Shown one piece after another: positions 32,328-41,141 of a DNA stretch of 64,000 nt. The position numbers and the translations under genes are program-made. Under the pieces are notes generated by a model that worked only from the letters and a program-made list of their open reading frames with translations, did no database searches and was not told the DNA's origin. The DNA is from Streptomyces echinoruber (GTDB lineage Bacteria > Actinomycetota > Actinomycetes > Streptomycetales > Streptomycetaceae): contig NZ_BMWH01000025.1 in assembly GCF_014651135.1 (NCBI RefSeq), positions 58,495 to 122,494 on the forward strand. The letters are read 5' to 3'. How positions within the stretch are numbered: position 1 is the stretch's first letter; each line of letters opens with the position of its first letter.

Positions 32328-33131
32328 GTGCTGACTGTGACCTCCGCCAACGTGAACGGGCTGCGTGCCGCGGTCCGCAAGGGCTTCGTGGAGTGGTTCG
32401 CCGGTGCCTCCGCCGACGTGCTGTGCCTGCAGGAGGTGCGGGCCGAGCCGCAGCAACTGCCCGAGTCCGTCCGCACCCCGGACGGCTGGCACGTCGTGCA
32501 CGCGCCGGCCGCCGCCAAGGGGCGCGCCGGCGTCTCCCTGTACACCCGGCGCGCGCCCGAACGCGTCCAGGTCGGCTTCGGCTCCGCCGAGTTCGACGAC
32601 AGCGGGCGCTACGTCGAGGTCGACCTGCCCGGCGTCACGGTCGCCAGCCTCTACCTGCCCTCCGGCGAGGTCGGCACCCCGCGGCAGGACGAGAAGATCC
32701 GTTTCATGGACGCCTTCCTCGCCTACCTCAAGGACCTGCGCGAACGCGCCGCCGCCGACGGCCGCGAAGTGCTGGTCTGCGGCGACTGGAACATCGCCCA
32801 CCGCGAGTGCGACCTGCGGAACTGGCGCGCCAACCAGAAGAACTCCGGCTTCCTGCCCGAGGAGCGCGCCTGGCTCGGCCGCGTCCTGGACCCGGCGGAC
32901 GGCGGCTACGTCGACGTCGTGCGGGCCCTGCACCCGGACGTGGAGGGACCGTACACGTGGTGGTCGTACCGTGGGCGGGCCTTCGACAACGACGCGGGGT
33001 GGCGGATCGACCTCGCCGTGGCGACGCCCGGACTCGCGGCGCGGGCCGTCGAGGCGGTGGTGGAGCGGGCGGCGAGCCACGCGGAGCGCTGGTCGGACCA
33101 CGCCCCGGTGACCGTGGTCTTCGACGGCTGA
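32328..33131 (+). CDS. xth: Exodeoxyribonuclease III
   Basis: A 267-residue DNA repair enzyme of the exonuclease-endonuclease-phosphatase fold, acting as AP endonuclease and 3'-5' exonuclease. Motifs visible are the N-terminal TSANVNGLRAAV, the metal-site Glu in LCLQEVRAEPQQLP near residue 36, VCGDWNIAHRECDL near 148 (Asp/Asn of the active site), and the C-terminal WSDHAPVTVVFDG (catalytic Asp-His). GTG at 32328 begins directly at the conserved LTVTSANVNG and is preceded by TAGGGT at six bases. Monocistronic, divergent from the GNAT gene. Confidence 0.95.
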   Translation: MLTVTSANVNGLRAAVRKGFVEWFAGASADVLCLQEVRAEPQQLPESVRTPDGWHVVHAPAAAKGRAGVSLYTRRAPERVQVGFGSAEFDDSGRYVEVDLPGVTVASLYLPSGEVGTPRQDEKIRFMDAFLAYLKDLRERAAADGREVLVCGDWNIAHRECDLRNWRANQKNSGFLPEERAWLGRVLDPADGGYVDVVRALHPDVEGPYTWWSYRGRAFDNDAGWRIDLAVATPGLAARAVEAVVERAASHAERWSDHAPVTVVFDG

Positions 33132-33240
33132 TGACTGACGGCTGATGACTGGCGGCTGGCGGCCGATGACTGACGGCTGATGGCTGACGGCGGCGGCCGG
33201 CGATGCCTCGGCGCCGGCGGTCCCGCTCCTCCCGCCCCTC
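33132..33240. repeat. Degenerate repeats after xth
   Basis: Units related to gatgactgacggct occur about five times in 33130-33200. No gene or clear hairpin terminator was recognised in this gap between convergent genes. Confidence 0.5.
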
Positions 33241-33957
33241 CTACTTCTCCCGCCCCTCCTGTTCCTCCCGCTCCTCCTGCTCCCGCATCCGCCGGTCCAG
33301 CGCGAGGGACAGTTCCGCCTCCACCACGCTGCGCGCCAGCGGGCGCAGGCGGTCGAGGTCCCGGGGGGAGGCGTGGGTGAGGACGAGGTCGGTGAAGAGG
33401 GCGGCGAGGGCGTCGGCGTGTGCGCGGACGCGGGCGCCGGCCTCCAGGACGGCGGAGAGCGGTATGCCCTCGCGGACCAGGGCGGCGGAGACGTCGAGGA
33501 GCCGGCGGCTGACGTGGACGATCTCGGTGCCGTCGGTGCCGAGGTAGCCGAGGTCGAGGGCGGCGGCGAGGTTCTCGGGGGTGGCCTGGTCGCCGAAGAC
33601 GTCGGCCAGGGCCTCGGGGGTGAGGCGGACCGGGGTCTCCTCGGTGGGGCCGCCGACGCCGAGGAGGTCGGCGACGTCGCGGCCGTGGTCGAAGGCCTCG
33701 GCGAGTTCGGCGATGCCGTTGAGGGTGTGGCCGCGCTCCAGCAGCGCGGAGATGGTGCGCAGGCGGGCGAGGTGGCTGTCGTCGTACCAGGCGATGCGGC
33801 CCTCGCGGCGGGGCGGGTGGAGCAGTTTGCGCTCGCGGTAGAAGCGCAGGGTGCGCACGGTGATGCCGGCCTCCTTGGCCAGTTCCTCCATGCGGTACTC
33901 GCGTCTGCCGGACGCGTGTGCCGTCGGCTCCGCCACGCCTTCCGCCTTCTCCGCCAC
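33241..33957 (-). CDS. MerR-family transcriptional regulator
   Basis: A 238-residue regulator. The MerR helix-turn-helix and wing run from about 19 to 88 (YRMEELAKEAGITVRTLRFYRERKLLHPPRREGRIAWYDD), with a coiled dimerisation stretch and a long, alpha-helical effector region (about 100-235). No Cys cluster is present, so it is not a metal or redox sensor. GTG at 33957 is fixed by the domain and by TAGGGT six bases upstream. It is divergent from the monooxygenase-hydrolase-SDR operon, and the perfect dyad taccg-c-cggta at 33975-33985 lies just behind its -10, consistent with autoregulation and control of that operon. The effector is probably a hydrophobic substrate of the pathway (inference). 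Confidence 0.9.
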   Translation of the reverse strand: MAEKAEGVAEPTAHASGRREYRMEELAKEAGITVRTLRFYRERKLLHPPRREGRIAWYDDSHLARLRTISALLERGHTLNGIAELAEAFDHGRDVADLLGVGGPTEETPVRLTPEALADVFGDQATPENLAAALDLGYLGTDGTEIVHVSRRLLDVSAALVREGIPLSAVLEAGARVRAHADALAALFTDLVLTHASPRDLDRLRPLARSVVEAELSLALDRRMREQEEREEQEGREK

Positions 33958-33963
33958 GCCTCG

Positions 33964-33985
33964 ACCCTATGTCGTACCGCCGGTA
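33964..33985 (-). promoter_or_regulatory. MerR promoter with dyad
   Basis: TAGGGT (minus, 33969-33964) six bases before GTG 33957, and the 11-bp dyad taccgccggta at 33975-33985 inside the likely spacer, the usual position for a MerR protein. Confidence 0.6.
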
Positions 33986-34039
33986 ACTTTCCCGGCGGGC
34001 CCCCTACCCATCGGTACGCTCCTGCTCTACTCTCCCCAT

Positions 34040-34061
34040 CGTGCCAGTGTTCACTGGCACG
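34040..34061. promoter_or_regulatory. Perfect 22-bp operator before the monooxygenase
   Basis: cgtgccagtg-tt-cactggcacg: 10-bp perfect arms around TT. It lies 33 bases before the ATG and just after a possible -10 (TACTCT, 34028-34033), a typical repressor position. Its symmetry suits a TetR-type dimer better than MerR, so a second regulator elsewhere may act here. Confidence 0.75.
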
Positions 34062-34094
34062 GTTGCGTGGAGTCGTGTGGCAGGGAGGCGGCCG

Positions 34095-35621
34095 ATGGGC
34101 GAGCAGCACGGGAAGGTGCGGCACGAGCACGTACGGGTGGCGGTGATCGGGTCCGGGTTCGGCGGGCTCGGCGCGGCCGTACGGCTGCGCCGCGAGGGGA
34201 TCACCGACTTCGTCGTCCTGGAGCGGGCCGGCAGCGTCGGCGGCACCTGGCGCGACAACAGCTACCCGGGATGCGCCTGCGACGTGCCGTCCCACCTCTA
34301 CTCGTTCTCCTTCGCGCCCAACCCCGAGTGGCCGCGCACCTTCTCCGGCCAGCGGCACATCCGCGCCTACCTGGAGCACGTCACCGACGTCTTCGGGATC
34401 CGCCCCCACCTGCGCTTCCACCACGAGGTGACGCGCATGGCGTGGGACGCGGCCGGGCTGCGCTGGGAGATCGAGACCACCGCGGGCAGCCTCACCGCCG
34501 ACGTCGTGGTCTCCGCCACCGGACCGCTGTCCGACCCGAAGATCCCCGACATCCCGGGGCTGTCCTCCTTCCCCGGCAAGGTCTTCCACTCGGCCCGCTG
34601 GGACCACGACTACGACCTCACCGGCAAGCGCGTCGCCATGGTCGGCACCGGCGCCTCCGCCATCCAGATCGTGCCGTCCATCGCGCCGAAGGCCGGCCGC
34701 CTCACCCTCTTCCAGCGCACCCCGCCGTGGGTGCTGCCGCGCGTCGACCGGGCGATCACCCCCGCCGAGCGCGCCCTGCACCGGGCGCTGCCGGTCACCG
34801 CCAAGCTGCGCCGCGCCGTGCTGTGGGGCATCCGGGAGGTGCAGGTGCAGGCGTTCACCAAGCATCCCGACGAACTCGGGCTCGTCGAGCGGCTGGCCAA
34901 GCGGCACCTGGCCCGCGCCGTCAAGGATCCGGCGCTGCGCGCCAGGCTCACCCCCGACTACCGCATCGGCTGCAAGCGCATCCTGCTCTCCAGCGACTAC
35001 TATCCGGCGCTCACCCGGCCCAACGTCGACGTGGTCGCCGGCGGCCTGGCCGAGGTGCGCGGCTCCACGCTCGTCGCCGCCGACGGCACCGAGGCCGAGG
35101 CCGACGCGATCATCTTCGGCACCGGCTTCCACGTCACCGACCTGCCGATCGCCGAACGGGTCGTCGGCGCCGACGGCCGCACCCTGGCCGAGCACTGGAA
35201 GGACGGCATGCGGGCGCTGCGCGGCGCCAGCGCGGCCGGCTTCCCCAACTGGATGACGATCATCGGGCCCAACACGGGCCTGGGGAACTCCTCGATGATC
35301 CTGATGATCGAGTCCCAGCTGAACTACCTGGCCGACTACCTGCGCCACCTGGACGCCCTGGGCGGCCGCGTCGCCCTCGACGCCCGCCCCGCCGCCGTCG
35401 ACGCCTGGAACCGCCGGGTGCAGGAGCGGATGCGGCGCACGGTGTGGAACACCGGCGGCTGCACGAGCTGGTACCTGGACGCGAGCGGCCGCAACACCAC
35501 CATCTGGCCGGGTACGACGACGGAGTTCCGCCGCGCCACCCGCCACGTCGACCTCGCCGAGTACGAGATCCTGCGGGCGCCCGCCCCGCACACCGCCGAC
35601 CGCGTGGAGGTGGGCGCGTGA
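34095..35621 (+). CDS. Flavin-containing Baeyer-Villiger-type monooxygenase
   Basis: A 508-residue FAD/NADPH enzyme. The FAD motif G-S-G-F-G-G starts at residue 19. The Baeyer-Villiger fingerprint FxGxxxHxxxWD is present as FPGKVFHSARWD (159-170), followed by the NADPH motif VGTGASAIQ. It should insert oxygen next to a ketone or oxidise a heteroatom. ATG at 34095 has GGGAGG six bases upstream. It is the first of three coupled genes (monooxygenase, alpha/beta hydrolase, SDR), an order like mymA-lipR-sadH of M. tuberculosis, so conversion of an alcohol to ketone, ester and hydrolysis products is a reasonable inference. Confidence 0.92.
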   Translation: MGEQHGKVRHEHVRVAVIGSGFGGLGAAVRLRREGITDFVVLERAGSVGGTWRDNSYPGCACDVPSHLYSFSFAPNPEWPRTFSGQRHIRAYLEHVTDVFGIRPHLRFHHEVTRMAWDAAGLRWEIETTAGSLTADVVVSATGPLSDPKIPDIPGLSSFPGKVFHSARWDHDYDLTGKRVAMVGTGASAIQIVPSIAPKAGRLTLFQRTPPWVLPRVDRAITPAERALHRALPVTAKLRRAVLWGIREVQVQAFTKHPDELGLVERLAKRHLARAVKDPALRARLTPDYRIGCKRILLSSDYYPALTRPNVDVVAGGLAEVRGSTLVAADGTEAEADAIIFGTGFHVTDLPIAERVVGADGRTLAEHWKDGMRALRGASAAGFPNWMTIIGPNTGLGNSSMILMIESQLNYLADYLRHLDALGGRVALDARPAAVDAWNRRVQERMRRTVWNTGGCTSWYLDASGRNTTIWPGTTTEFRRATRHVDLAEYEILRAPAPHTADRVEVGA

Positions 35622-36568
35622 GCCGGACGGCCTTCGTCACCTCGGGCCCCTACGCCCCGCCCGAGCCGGTCCGTGTCCTGACCGTCCGCTCCGCCGACGG
35701 CGCCCGGCTGCACGCCGAGGTGCACGGCCCCGAGCAGGCGCCACCGGTCGTCCTGGTGCACGGCTGGACCTGCTCGACCGCGTTCTGGGCGGCGCAGATC
35801 CGCGACCTGGCCGCCGACCACCGGGTCATCGCCTACGACCAGCGCGGCCACGGCCGCAGCCCGGCCGCCCCGACCTGCTCCACCGAGGCGCTCGCCGACG
35901 ACCTGGAGGCCGTGCTCGCCGCCACCCTCGCGCCCGGCGAGCGGGCGGTGGTCGCCGGGCACTCGATGGGCGGCATGACGGTGATGGCGGCCGCGGAGCG
36001 GCCCGGGTTCCGGCGGCACGCGGCGGCCGTGCTGCTGTGCAGCACCGGCTCCTCGCGCCTGGTCGCCGAGTCCACGGTCGTTCCCCTGCGGCCCGGGCGG
36101 CTGCGCACCTGGCTGACCGGGCACATCCTGGGCGCCCGGCTGCCGTTGGGGCCGGTCACGCCGTGGGCGATGCGGCTGCTGAAGTACGGCACGATGGGCT
36201 CCGCCTCGACGCCGGCCATGGTGGAGGCGTGCGCGCGGATCGTGCACGGCTGCCCCACCCGGGTGCGGCACGCCTGGTCGCGGGTGCTGCACACGCTCGA
36301 TCTCGACCACGGCGTACGGCAGTTGAGGGTGCCGACGGCGGTTCTGGTGGGCTCCGCCGACCGGCTCACCCCGCCGGTGCAGGCGCGGGCGCTGTGCGCC
36401 GCGCTGCCGAACTGCGTGGACTTCACCGAGCTGCCCGGGGTGGGTCATATGACGCCGGTGGAGGCGCCGGAGCGGGTGACCGGGAAGATCCGCGAGCTGG
36501 CCGCCGCCCACCTGGGCGGCCCGCAGGCCGAGCCGCAGGCCGCGCCGCAGGTCAAGGAGGGGGCGTGA
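35618..36568 (+). CDS. Alpha/beta hydrolase (esterase-like)
   Basis: A 316-residue hydrolase. The oxyanion-hole HGWT appears near residue 48, YDQRGHGRS near 74, and the nucleophile elbow G-H-S-M-G-G with Ser116. The acid lies in VGSADRLTPP near 248 and the catalytic His in GVGHMTPVE near 275. No signal peptide. GTG at 35618 overlaps the monooxygenase stop by four bases, and its TGA overlaps the SDR start. It probably cleaves the ester or lactone made by the monooxygenase. The C-terminal tail has an imperfect repeat (PQAEPQAAPQ). Confidence 0.9.
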   Translation: MSRTAFVTSGPYAPPEPVRVLTVRSADGARLHAEVHGPEQAPPVVLVHGWTCSTAFWAAQIRDLAADHRVIAYDQRGHGRSPAAPTCSTEALADDLEAVLAATLAPGERAVVAGHSMGGMTVMAAAERPGFRRHAAAVLLCSTGSSRLVAESTVVPLRPGRLRTWLTGHILGARLPLGPVTPWAMRLLKYGTMGSASTPAMVEACARIVHGCPTRVRHAWSRVLHTLDLDHGVRQLRVPTAVLVGSADRLTPPVQARALCAALPNCVDFTELPGVGHMTPVEAPERVTGKIRELAAAHLGGPQAEPQAAPQVKEGA

Positions 36569-37470
36569 ACAGGCCCGTATCGGACGTGAACAGGCCCGTA
36601 CTGGAGGGGAAGGTCGCCGTCGTCACCGGGGCGGCGCGCGGGGTCGGGGAACTGCTCGCCCGCAAGCTGTCCGCGCGCGGCGCGCGGGTGGCGCTGGTCG
36701 GGCTGGAGCCGGACCGGCTGAAGGAGGTGTCGGGGCGGCTGCACGGCGACAGCGACCACTGGTGCGCCGACGTCACCGACCACGAGGCGATGACCCGGGT
36801 GGCCGCCGAAGTGCGCGAGCGCTTCGGCCGCGTGGACGTCGCGGTCGCCAACGCCGGTGTCGCCACCGGCGGTCCGTTCGCCGACTCCGACCCGGTCGCG
36901 TGGCGCCGGGTGATCGAGGTCAACCTCGTCGGATCGGCCGTCACCGCCCGCGCCTTCCTGCCCGCGCTCACCGAGAGCCGCGGCTACCTGCTGCAGATCG
37001 CCTCCCTCGCCGCGATCACCCCGGCGCCGATGATGACCGCGTACTGCGCGTCCAAGTCCGGTGTGGAGGCGTTCGCGCACAGCCTGCGCGCCGAGGTCGC
37101 GCACCGGGGCGTCGGGGTGGGGGTGGCGTACCTGTCGTGGACCGACACGGACATGGTGCGCGGCGCCGATCAGGAGGACGTCATGCGGGAGTTGCGGCAG
37201 CGGCTGCCGTGGCCGTCCAACAAGACGTATCCGCTCGGCCCGGCGGTGGACCGGATCGTCGCCGGGATCGAGCGCCGGTCCGCCCACGTGTACGGGCAGT
37301 GGTGGCTGCGCGGCATGCAGGGCGTGCGCGGCTGGCTGCCGGGGCTCATAGCGACCGCGGGACAGCGGGAGATGCGGCGGTTCGCGCCCCGGCTGGCCGG
37401 GATGCGCACCGGCCTGGTGGGGGCGGGCGGCGCCGCCGACGAACAGCACCGGGCCACGCAGCGTGACTGA
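36565..37470 (+). CDS. Short-chain dehydrogenase/reductase
   Basis: A 301-residue NAD(P)-dependent oxidoreductase. The cofactor motif TGAARGVG lies near residue 21, NAG near 95, and the catalytic Tyr160-x-x-x-Lys164 in YCASK. The C-terminal extension (about 230-300) is longer than in classical SDRs and resembles SadH-type proteins. The start is duplicated: GTG-AAC-AGG-CCC-GTA occurs at 36565 and again 21 bases on at 36586, so the first seven residues may be optional. GTG 36565 overlaps the hydrolase stop and follows AAGGAGG. It likely oxidises the alcohol substrate of the three-gene pathway. Confidence 0.9.
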   Translation: MNRPVSDVNRPVLEGKVAVVTGAARGVGELLARKLSARGARVALVGLEPDRLKEVSGRLHGDSDHWCADVTDHEAMTRVAAEVRERFGRVDVAVANAGVATGGPFADSDPVAWRRVIEVNLVGSAVTARAFLPALTESRGYLLQIASLAAITPAPMMTAYCASKSGVEAFAHSLRAEVAHRGVGVGVAYLSWTDTDMVRGADQEDVMRELRQRLPWPSNKTYPLGPAVDRIVAGIERRSAHVYGQWWLRGMQGVRGWLPGLIATAGQREMRRFAPRLAGMRTGLVGAGGAADEQHRATQRD

Positions 37471-37554
37471 TCGACATGCGGTGAGTCACCGCCCGTGTGA
37501 ATCTGGTCGAGGCCCCGCAGGGGGCCTTCCCCACCCATACGGGAGTGAACACGC

Positions 37555-37728
37555 ATGAGCATGAAGGACCAGTTCCAGAGCAAGTCCGAGGAGATGAAGC
37601 GCCGCGCCCGGGAGAAGCTGGGCGAGCCCGGGGAGCCGGCGCGCCGGCGCGACCGGCACCCCGACGAGGAGGCCGAGCGGCGCCGCGAGGACAGGGACGA
37701 CCGCTTCGACCTCGAAGAGGAGATGTGA
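37555..37728 (+). CDS. Small highly charged protein
   Basis: A 57-residue hydrophilic protein starting MSMKDQFQSKSEEMKRRARE. It is rich in Arg, Glu and Asp, with no hydrophobic stretch, probably helical or disordered. The MKDQFQxKSEEMK-like opening recalls small CsbD-like stress proteins. GGGAG lies nine bases before ATG 37555, with a second ATG two codons on. It ends 18 bases before a strong hairpin that also closes the convergent tricorn gene. Codon choice (third-position G/C) and signals make it a real gene; function is unknown. Confidence 0.75.
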   Translation: MSMKDQFQSKSEEMKRRAREKLGEPGEPARRRDRHPDEEAERRREDRDDRFDLEEEM

Positions 37729-37746
37729 CCGGGCTCGTCCTGGACG

Positions 37747-37782
37747 GCAACGGGTGCCCCTTTCTCGAGGGGCACCCGTTGC
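37747..37782. terminator. Bidirectional terminator
   Basis: A perfect 15-bp stem (37747-37761 with 37768-37782) around a 6-base loop, flanked by the stops of convergent genes at 37728 and 37783. Confidence 0.92.
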
Positions 37783-40700
37783 TCACGTCCGCGGCGGCAG
37801 CTTCGGCCGCGCCAGGTCCGGTACGCCGGTGTAGTCCGGTGGGGTCGCCGCCGGCTGCTTCTCCAGCAGCTCCAGCGCGAGCCGTACGGCGTCGTCGAGC
37901 TGGGCGTAGCGGCCCTCGGCCCAGTCCAGCGGGGTGCGCAGGGCCGGCACGTCGGGTTCGACGCCGTGGTTCTCCACCGACCAGCCGTACTCCTCGAACC
38001 AGGCCGCGTTCATCGGCACCGTGATCACCGTGCCGTCGCCCAGCCGGTGCCGCCCGGTCATGCCGACGACCCCGCCCCAGGTGCGCTGCCCGACGACCGG
38101 CCCCAGCTTCAGCAGCTTGAACGCCGCCGTGATCATGTCGCCGTCGGAGGAGGTCGCCTCGTCGGCGAGGGCGACCACGGGACCGCGCGGCGCGTGGGAG
38201 GTGTACGACACCGGCTGGGCGCCCCGCGTGAGGTCCCAGCCGAGGATGGTCCGCGTCAGCTTCTCGATGACGAGTTCGCTGATGTGGCCGCCGGCGTTGC
38301 CGCGCACGTCCACGATGAGCGCGGGCCGGGACACCTCCCGGCGCAGGTCGCGGTTGAACTGGGCCCAGCCCGAGCCGCCCATGTCCGGGATGTGCAGGTA
38401 GCCGCACCGCCCGTCGCTCAACTCCCGCACCACGGCGCGGCGTTTGGCGACCCAGTCCTGGTAGCGCAGGGGGCGTTCGTCGATGAGCGGGACGACGGCG
38501 ACCCGGCGCGCGGGCCCCTCCCCGTCGCCCGGTGCGAAGGTGAGTTCCACCGTGGTGCCGCCGGAGCCGGCCAGCAGCGGGTACGGTCCGGTGACCGGGT
38601 CGACGGGGCGGCCGTCGACGTGGGTGAGGACGGCGCCCTCGCGGATGCCGGTGCCGGCCAGCGGGGAGCGGGCGCGGGAGTCGGAGGAGTCGCCGGGCAG
38701 GATCCGCTTGACCGTCCAACGGCCGTCCCGGCACACGAAGTTGGCGCCGAGGAGGCCCTGCCAGCGCTGGTAGGGCCGGGGGCCCTCGCCGCTGCGGGCG
38801 GCGGTGACGTAGGCGTGCGAGGTGCCCAGCTCGCCGAGGACCTCGCGCAGCAGGTCGGCGAACTCGTCCGGGGAGGCGACCCGTTCGACCAGCGGCCGGT
38901 ACTGGGCGAGCACCCCGTCCCAGTCGATGCCGCACATCCCCGGCTCCCAGAAGTAGGCGCGGATCAGCCGGCCCGCCTCCGCGTAGGCCTGCCGCCACTC
39001 GGCGGCCGGGTCGACGACGTGCAGGATGCGCCGCAGGTCGATCCAGACCGTCGAGTCGCTGTCGCCGGCCTCGGTGGCGGGCACCGCGCGCAGCTCGCCC
39101 TCGTCGACGACGACCAGCCGGGTGCCGTCGCCGCTGACCGCGAACCAGTCCAGGTGGGCGACGAGTTCGGACTTCTTCGCCTTGGCGAGGTGGAAGTGCT
39201 CCAGTGTGGGCCGCTCGCTCGGGTCGTCCGGGTTGGCGAACGTCTCGCCCAGCGCCCCGGAGATCGGCCACCGCAGCCACACCAGCCCGCCGCCCGCGAC
39301 CGGCGTGAGCGCCGAGTACTTGGAGGCGGCGACCGGGAACGGCGTCACCCGGCCGGCCAGCCCCGCCACCTCCACGGTGACCGCGGCGCCCTCCCCGGCC
39401 TCCTCCTCGTCCACCGGGTCCAGGCCGCCGGCGGCGGGCCGCCCCTCGGGGTTGAGGGCGAACGGCGAGGGGGTCGCCGACGACAGCGGGACCAGGTAGG
39501 GGCGGCAGCCCAGCGGGAAGGACAGGTCGCCGGTGTGCACGTCGTACACCGGGTCGAAGCCGCGCCAGGACAGGAAGGCGAGGTAGCGGCCGTCGCGGGT
39601 GAAGACGGGGTTCTCGTCCTCGAACCGGCCGTCGGTGACGTCGACGACCGATCCGTCCTTTATCCGGGCGAGTTTGATCTGCCGCAGCGACCGCCCGATG
39701 AACGGGTGCGACCAGGCCAGCCACGCCCCGTCCGGGGAGAACGCCAGGTCCCGCACGGGCCCGTTGTCCGACCGGACGAGCTCGGTGACCCCGCCGTCGC
39801 CGTCGCCGTCCCCGCTGTTCTCGCGCACGTCGACCAGCAGCAGCCGCCCGTCGTGCGCGGCGACGGCCAGCCGCTCGCCCTGCGGATCGGCGGCCAGCTC
39901 CAGCACCCGCCCCAGCCTGCCGGAGGCCAGCCGGCGGGGCTCGCGCGCGCCGGTCGCGCGGGGCAGGTGGGCGACCTCGATCGCGTCGTCGCCGTCGGCG
40001 TCGGTGACGTAGGCGACCCGGCCGGTCTCGCCGAGCATCTCCGGCAGCCGCACCCGCACGCCGGGCGTGTCGGCGAGGGTGCGGGCGGGCCCGTCGCGGT
40101 GGGTGAGCCAGTACAGGCTGCCGCGTACGACGACCGCGCTGGCCCGGCCCGTCTCGTCCACGGAGATGCCGCCCACGTGCTGCGCGGCGGGCACCTGGTA
40201 GGGCCGCCGCCCGGCCCGCGGCCCCTCCAGCCGTACGTCGAGCCGGCGCGGCTCGGCGCCGGGGGAGAGGTCGTCGACGATCCACAGCTCGCCCGCGCAC
40301 TGGTACACCACCCGCGTGCCGTCACTGGCGGCGTGCCGGGCGTAGAAGGCGTCGTGGTCGGTGTGCCGGCGCAGGTCGGAGCCGTCGGGGGCGCAGGAGT
40401 AGAGGTTGCCGACGCCCTCGTGGTCGGAGAGGAAGGCGATGCGGCCGCCGACGAACATCGGCGCCTCCAGGTGGCCGCCGAGGTCGGCCAGCAGCCGTGT
40501 GCCGTGCAGCCACAGCCGGCCCGTGGCGCCGCCGCGGTAGCGCTTCCAGGCGGCCGGCTCGTGCGGCGGGGTGCCGGTCAGCAGCAGCGTGCGGCGCTCC
40601 CCGCCGACGTCGGCGACCTGGATGTCGGAGACCGGGCCCCAGGGCAGTGTGCGGCCGGGGTCGCCGTCGAGGGACACCTTGTAGGCCCAGGAGTAGTACG

Positions 40701-41052
40701 AGAAGGGCTGGCCGTGGGAGGCGACGGCGAGGATGTGGCTCTCGCCGTGCTCGTCGGGCGGGGTCCAGCCGCACACGCGGGTGTCCGCGCTGCTCCAGTA
40801 CGTCAGTTGCCGGCCCGGTCCGCCGTCGACCGGCACCAGGTGGATCTCCGGGACCAGGCTGCGCCAGCTCGTGTAGGCGATGTGCCGGCCGTCGGGGGAG
40901 AAGCGGGGGTGGCCGGCCTTGGTGCGGTCGACGGTGAGCCGCCAGGCGCGGGCCGAGCCGTCGAGCGGGGCCAGCCAGAGATCGTCCTCGGCCACGAAGC
41001 ACAACCGGTCGCCGCTCAGGTGCGGCAGGCGCAGATAGCTCACCTCCCCCAT
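37783..41052 (-). CDS. Tricorn-type S41 protease
   Basis: A 1089-residue cytoplasmic protease that trims oligopeptides released by proteasome-like machines. Beta-propeller repeats fill about 1-680 (for example RFSPDGRHIAYTSWRS, DLAFSPDGAWLAWSHPF). A tricorn C1 domain is followed by a PDZ domain (GTGIREGAVLTHVDGRPV, near 800-850). The S41 core comes last, with the serine in DEATSSDGDM (Ser968/Ser969) and the substrate loop GGHISELVIEKL. Length fits tricorn homologues. ATG at 41052 is preferred; a GTG at 41043 is an alternative, and the longer frame upstream is filler. Monocistronic, with a terminator at its end. Confidence 0.93.
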   Translation of the reverse strand: MGEVSYLRLPHLSGDRLCFVAEDDLWLAPLDGSARAWRLTVDRTKAGHPRFSPDGRHIAYTSWRSLVPEIHLVPVDGGPGRQLTYWSSADTRVCGWTPPDEHGESHILAVASHGQPFSYYSWAYKVSLDGDPGRTLPWGPVSDIQVADVGGERRTLLLTGTPPHEPAAWKRYRGGATGRLWLHGTRLLADLGGHLEAPMFVGGRIAFLSDHEGVGNLYSCAPDGSDLRRHTDHDAFYARHAASDGTRVVYQCAGELWIVDDLSPGAEPRRLDVRLEGPRAGRRPYQVPAAQHVGGISVDETGRASAVVVRGSLYWLTHRDGPARTLADTPGVRVRLPEMLGETGRVAYVTDADGDDAIEVAHLPRATGAREPRRLASGRLGRVLELAADPQGERLAVAAHDGRLLLVDVRENSGDGDGDGGVTELVRSDNGPVRDLAFSPDGAWLAWSHPFIGRSLRQIKLARIKDGSVVDVTDGRFEDENPVFTRDGRYLAFLSWRGFDPVYDVHTGDLSFPLGCRPYLVPLSSATPSPFALNPEGRPAAGGLDPVDEEEAGEGAAVTVEVAGLAGRVTPFPVAASKYSALTPVAGGGLVWLRWPISGALGETFANPDDPSERPTLEHFHLAKAKKSELVAHLDWFAVSGDGTRLVVVDEGELRAVPATEAGDSDSTVWIDLRRILHVVDPAAEWRQAYAEAGRLIRAYFWEPGMCGIDWDGVLAQYRPLVERVASPDEFADLLREVLGELGTSHAYVTAARSGEGPRPYQRWQGLLGANFVCRDGRWTVKRILPGDSSDSRARSPLAGTGIREGAVLTHVDGRPVDPVTGPYPLLAGSGGTTVELTFAPGDGEGPARRVAVVPLIDERPLRYQDWVAKRRAVVRELSDGRCGYLHIPDMGGSGWAQFNRDLRREVSRPALIVDVRGNAGGHISELVIEKLTRTILGWDLTRGAQPVSYTSHAPRGPVVALADEATSSDGDMITAAFKLLKLGPVVGQRTWGGVVGMTGRHRLGDGTVITVPMNAAWFEEYGWSVENHGVEPDVPALRTPLDWAEGRYAQLDDAVRLALELLEKQPAATPPDYTGVPDLARPKLPPRT

Positions 41053-41141
41053 GCTTCGCCCCGGGGCGGGGCGCGGGCAAGTCGGCAGGAACGGTTCTTC
41101 GGGGGCGCGGAGTGGTGGAACCGGCGTGACGGAGGACACGT

